Below, one piece after another: positions 5,495-7,996 of a stretch of 7,996 nt of DNA (the first letter of the stretch is position 1; the number at the start of each line of letters is the position of its first letter). The translations under genes were made by a program, and so were the position numbers. The stretch comes from Bacillota bacterium (GTDB lineage: Bacteria > Bacillota > Clostridia > Peptostreptococcales > Thermotaleaceae): the NCBI GenBank assembly GCA_023623095.1, contig JAMNXX010000240.1, positions 1 to 7,996 on the forward strand. The letters are read 5' to 3'. The notes beneath the pieces are model-generated. The model did no database searches. It was not told the DNA's origin and saw nothing but the letters and a program-made list of their open reading frames with translations.

Positions 5495-5836
5495 ATGATT
5501 CACAGTGCAAATTGGAACGATTTAAAGGAAAAGATATTGAGAGAAGGTGTATCAAGAAAAGCATTTACGGGAGAAGGAGCAACATTAGCGATTAATTATT
5601 TTAAGCCGGGTCACTCTGTCAAGCCGCACTCACACAAATACGAACAAATTGCCATGATTTTAGAAGGAGAGGCGGAATTCCATATCGGAGATGAAGTGGT
5701 TCGATTGAGTGAGGGGGGCATTGTCGTTATACCACCGCATGTAGAACATTATTTAAAATTAGTTGGGGACAAAGATGTTGTTAATCTAGATGTATTTACT
5801 CCAAAAAGACCGGAATACGTTGAAGACCAGGAATAA
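5495..5836 (+). CDS. Small single-domain cupin, KdgF-like
   Basis: A 113-residue protein made of one cupin beta-barrel. Motif 1 is GHSVKPHSHKYEQIAMILEG (39-58), giving H45, H47 and Q51 as likely metal ligands. Motif 2 is GIVVIPPHVEH, with H85 as the fourth ligand. The ending NLDVFTPKRPEYV strongly resembles the LDVFTPxRxDF ending of KdgF-type cupins, which in pectin and alginate breakdown catalyse linearisation of unsaturated uronates (known from the family; here only similarity recalled by eye). It lies 15 nt after the DUF6282 gene and 38 nt before the transporter lipoprotein gene, so it is probably an enzyme, such as an isomerase or tautomerase, of the same sugar-acid or organic-acid route. 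A sensor or detoxifying role cannot be excluded. Confidence 0.8.
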   Translation: MIHSANWNDLKEKILREGVSRKAFTGEGATLAINYFKPGHSVKPHSHKYEQIAMILEGEAEFHIGDEVVRLSEGGIVVIPPHVEHYLKLVGDKDVVNLDVFTPKRPEYVEDQE

Positions 5837-5874
5837 TATTTTAAAAATGATTATTTAAGATAGGAGGAGCGGGG

Positions 5875-6912
5875 ATGAAAAGATTTATAGGTATCCTATT
5901 GATTGTTGCGTTGATGCTGACTACGTTTGTTGGCTGTGGAGGTACAACAGGAGGGGATCAAGATAATAATCAGGGACAAGGGAATGGAGCAGCAGGCGAA
6001 TCTTATTCGATCAGGCTTGGACACGTAACACAAGTATCTCACCCGTTTCATATCGCATCTGAAGAATTCGCAAGATTAGTCGAAGAAAAAAGCGACGGCA
6101 GAATCACTATCGAATTGTTCCCAGCAAGGGCTTTAGGCGATGACAGAGAGTTGTTGGAACAAGTTATGAACAACACGCTGGATATGGCAGTTGTTTCAGG
6201 GCCGGTATTTAGTGCGTATACACCGATCATTGACACGCTTCAAATGCCTTTCTTGTTGAATACTTATGAAAAAGAGATGGCAGCTTTGCAAAGTGATGAA
6301 ATGCAAGCAATTTTAGATGCTTTATCGGATTTTAATCTCAAGGGTTTAGGCGTGTTTGAAGGTGGAATGCGATATTTAGCAAGTGCGAAAGGACCGATAA
6401 AATCTCCGGAAGACTTGAAAGGGCTTAAGTTAAGAACGACCCAAAGCGATCTGATCATGAATGTGATTTCTGCATTAGGCGGAAACCCGAATCCAATGGC
6501 GTACGGCGAGGTTTATACAGGGCTCCAAACAAAGGTTATTGATGGAGAGGAGATTAATTTAACTTCTATCAGTGCAGAAAAGCATTATGAAGTATTAAGC
6601 GATGTAACAGAAGTAGGATTATTCCCGTTCCCAGGAATCGTTATTATGAGCCAAGCGAAGTTTGATAGCCTGCCGGCAGAAGATCAGGCGATCATTCAAG
6701 AGGCAGCAAAAGAAGCAATGATTACGGTTTTAGAGAAACTTCCTGAAATTGACGAAGAAGCGAGAAAAAATATAGAAGCCAATAGCGATGTCAAGATCTT
6801 GACAGGCGTAGATCCAGCACCTTTTGAAGCTCTTGTACAAGATATTTACGCAGAGTATGAAGAAAAAGATCCATTAATTAAAGCATTTATCGAAATGGCC
6901 AAAGGGTTATAA
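5875..6912 (+). CDS. dctP: TRAP transporter solute-binding lipoprotein, DctP family
   Basis: A 345-residue extracellular solute receptor of a tripartite (TRAP) transporter, which captures an organic acid and hands it to the DctQM membrane complex. The N-terminus is a lipoprotein signal: charged MKRF, a hydrophobic stretch, then TTFVGC with C21 as the lipidated residue (Phe at -3 is less usual). A flexible G/N/Q-rich linker follows (22-41). The mature domain starts YSIRLGHV. FEGGMRYLAS supplies R166, and LKGLKLRTTQSD supplies R187, the Arg that in this family normally pairs with the substrate carboxylate. LGGNPNPMAYGEVYTGLQTKVIDGEE is the classic signature, but the following residues are INL where 'NPL' is usual. 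AGGAGG lies 7 nt before the ATG. The cupin is upstream and dctQ downstream. A carboxylate substrate is expected; its identity is not readable. Confidence 0.93.
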   Translation: MKRFIGILLIVALMLTTFVGCGGTTGGDQDNNQGQGNGAAGESYSIRLGHVTQVSHPFHIASEEFARLVEEKSDGRITIELFPARALGDDRELLEQVMNNTLDMAVVSGPVFSAYTPIIDTLQMPFLLNTYEKEMAALQSDEMQAILDALSDFNLKGLGVFEGGMRYLASAKGPIKSPEDLKGLKLRTTQSDLIMNVISALGGNPNPMAYGEVYTGLQTKVIDGEEINLTSISAEKHYEVLSDVTEVGLFPFPGIVIMSQAKFDSLPAEDQAIIQEAAKEAMITVLEKLPEIDEEARKNIEANSDVKILTGVDPAPFEALVQDIYAEYEEKDPLIKAFIEMAKGL

Positions 6913-6936
6913 AAAGATTGCTTGAATGTATAAAGG

Positions 6937-6964
6937 TTGGCTACCGGAGCAGACCGGTAGCCAA
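6937..6964 (+). other. Intercistronic stem-loop between dctP and dctQ
   Basis: TTGGCTACCGG (6937-6947) and CCGGTAGCCAA (6954-6964) form a perfect 11-bp stem with a 6-nt loop. There is no T-run after it, so it is not a complete intrinsic terminator. It likely protects the 3' end of the dctP mRNA or partly stops transcription, allowing more binding protein than membrane subunits, as is common in binding-protein operons. Confidence 0.7.
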
Positions 6965-6993
6965 TACTAAATAATGAGGTGGTGGAAGGCAAA

Positions 6994-7497
6994 ATGGCGC
7001 TGTATGATAAAGTGACTTCGGCAATAGCGAAAATAGGCTTATGGTTTATTGGAATCAGCTATGCAGTGATGACAGTAGTCACGTTAATTGAAGTTTTGAG
7101 AAGATATTTTTTCGGTTTGTCATTTGGATGGGCGGAGGAATTGGTTCGATTTTTACTGGTAACCACTACTTTTGTCGGGGGTGCCGTCGCATTTCACAAA
7201 GGAAGTTTGGTGCTCTTTGATGCGCTCTTGAACCGATTAAGTGAAAGGAATGCACATATACTCAATATTATTAATAATGTGATCATATTGATTTTTTCTT
7301 TTGCAGTATTAAGATTGGGAGTCAATTATATTATGACACCGGCTGTATTGCTGCAAAAGAGTCCAGGACTTAAGCTTCCGTTCTTTGTTCCTTATGCGTT
7401 TATTCCGTTGGGATTTTTGATGATTATTTTGTTTTCAATCGGAAAGCTGTGGCATTCTTGTAGATTTGTCTTTACGAAAGGAGGAGGAGCGGCATGA
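6994..7497 (+). CDS. dctQ: TRAP transporter small membrane subunit, DctQ family
   Basis: A 167-residue inner-membrane protein with four membrane segments (about 12-34, 49-66, 87-110 and 129-150), as usual for DctQ, which joins DctM to receive substrate from DctP. Family text includes EVLRRYFFGLSFGWAEELVR (R36/R37, W46, E48/E49), VGGAVAFHKGSLVLFDAL and LLQKSPGLKLP. I chose the ATG at 6994, with GGAAGG and GAGGTGG just upstream, because a GTG at 6979 would lie inside that ribosome binding region. Its TGA overlaps the ATG of dctM by 4 nt (ATGA), indicating coupled translation. It is separated from dctP by a stem-loop. Confidence 0.9.
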   Translation: MALYDKVTSAIAKIGLWFIGISYAVMTVVTLIEVLRRYFFGLSFGWAEELVRFLLVTTTFVGGAVAFHKGSLVLFDALLNRLSERNAHILNIINNVIILIFSFAVLRLGVNYIMTPAVLLQKSPGLKLPFFVPYAFIPLGFLMIILFSIGKLWHSCRFVFTKGGGAA

Positions 7498-7996
7498 CTC
7501 TCCTCGTAGTTATTGTCTTTGCAGCACTCCTTATTTTAGGCGTACCGATTGCCTTTGTTCTTGGGGCAACTGGTTTGACCCATTTGTTGGTCATAGGAGA
7601 GCCGTCTTTTTATTCGGTAGCGATTCAGCGTATGTTTTCGGGAATTAATTCTTTTAGCATGATGGCGATTCCTTTCTTTGTATTGGCAGGGGAAATTATG
7701 AACCGTGGGAGAATCACGGACAAGCTGGTGGACTTTGCCAGAGAATGCGTTGGGTTTGTTCGCGGTGGGCTTGCATATACCGTTGTACTCGTTGCGATGA
7801 TCTTATCAGCGATCTTAGGCTCTGCGAATGCGGTTGCGGCCATTCTTTGTTCGATGTTGGTGGGCGAGATGGTGAAGGATAAATATTCCGAGGAGTTTTC
7901 AACGAGTTTGATTGCATCTTCTGCGATTATAGGGCCGATTATCCCGCCAAGTGTAACGTTTATTTTGTATGCAGTCCTAGCCGGAACTTCCGTAAA
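7494..7996 (+). CDS. dctM: TRAP transporter large permease subunit, DctM family (5' part, cut by window end)
   Basis: The frame from the ATG at 7494 stays open to the window end (167 codons plus 2 nt), with AAAGGAGGAGG at 7477-7487 upstream. Typical DctM proteins have about 425 residues, so roughly 40% is present. Translation gives MTLLVVIVFAALLILGVPIA, then SMMAIPFFVLAGEIMNRGRI, GSANAVAAILCSMLVGEM and ASSAIIGPIIPPSVTFILYA, all landmarks of DctM. This subunit is the sodium-coupled permease. The VGEM segment differs from the more usual 'IPAM' but is otherwise normal. The start overlaps the dctQ stop by 4 nt. Confidence 0.93.
   Translation, partial: MTLLVVIVFAALLILGVPIAFVLGATGLTHLLVIGEPSFYSVAIQRMFSGINSFSMMAIPFFVLAGEIMNRGRITDKLVDFARECVGFVRGGLAYTVVLVAMILSAILGSANAVAAILCSMLVGEMVKDKYSEEFSTSLIASSAIIGPIIPPSVTFILYAVLAGTSV

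Overview
The window looks like chromosomal DNA of a low-GC Gram-positive bacterium (Bacillota, probably Clostridia). The basis is strong AGGAGG-type ribosome binding sites before most genes, A/T-rich sigma-A-like promoters, a Gram-positive type LexA box, and proteins that read like clostridial homologues. This is inference from style; no species can be named.

Region 1 (1-2845, + strand) is the end of a cell-surface glycan locus: the 3' end of rmlA (glucose-1-phosphate thymidylyltransferase), complete rmlB (dTDP-glucose 4,6-dehydratase) and a MurJ/MviN-family lipid-linked sugar flippase. RmlA and RmlB carry out the first two steps from glucose-1-phosphate to dTDP-4-keto-6-deoxyglucose (dTDP-rhamnose route); the flippase moves a lipid-linked precursor across the membrane. 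Base composition rises sharply near the start of the flippase gene, suggesting that the rml part and the rest have different histories.

Region 2 (2846-3842) holds a minus-strand N-acetylmuramoyl-L-alanine amidase with a half-length SPOR domain. It converges on the flippase gene at a shared terminator hairpin. Its promoter is a good sigma-A promoter with a near-perfect LexA box between -35 and -10, so it is probably an SOS-induced wall hydrolase.

Region 3 (3843-7996, + strand) is a catabolic/uptake cassette: an FCD-type GntR regulator that appears to lack its DNA-binding wing, a DUF6282-type metal-dependent hydrolase-like protein, a small KdgF-like cupin, and a tripartite TRAP transporter (DctP lipoprotein, DctQ, and DctM cut by the window end). 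Spacing is tight, DctQ and DctM overlap by 4 nt, and a stable hairpin separates dctP from dctQ. A 14-nt sequence occurs in opposite orientations next to both the regulator promoter and the operon promoter, making it a candidate operator. The cassette probably imports and processes an organic acid (carboxylate or sugar acid), but the substrate cannot be read from the sequence.

No tRNA, rRNA, CRISPR array or insertion sequence was seen. No gene-free stretch exceeds 300 bases; the longest is 3606-3848.
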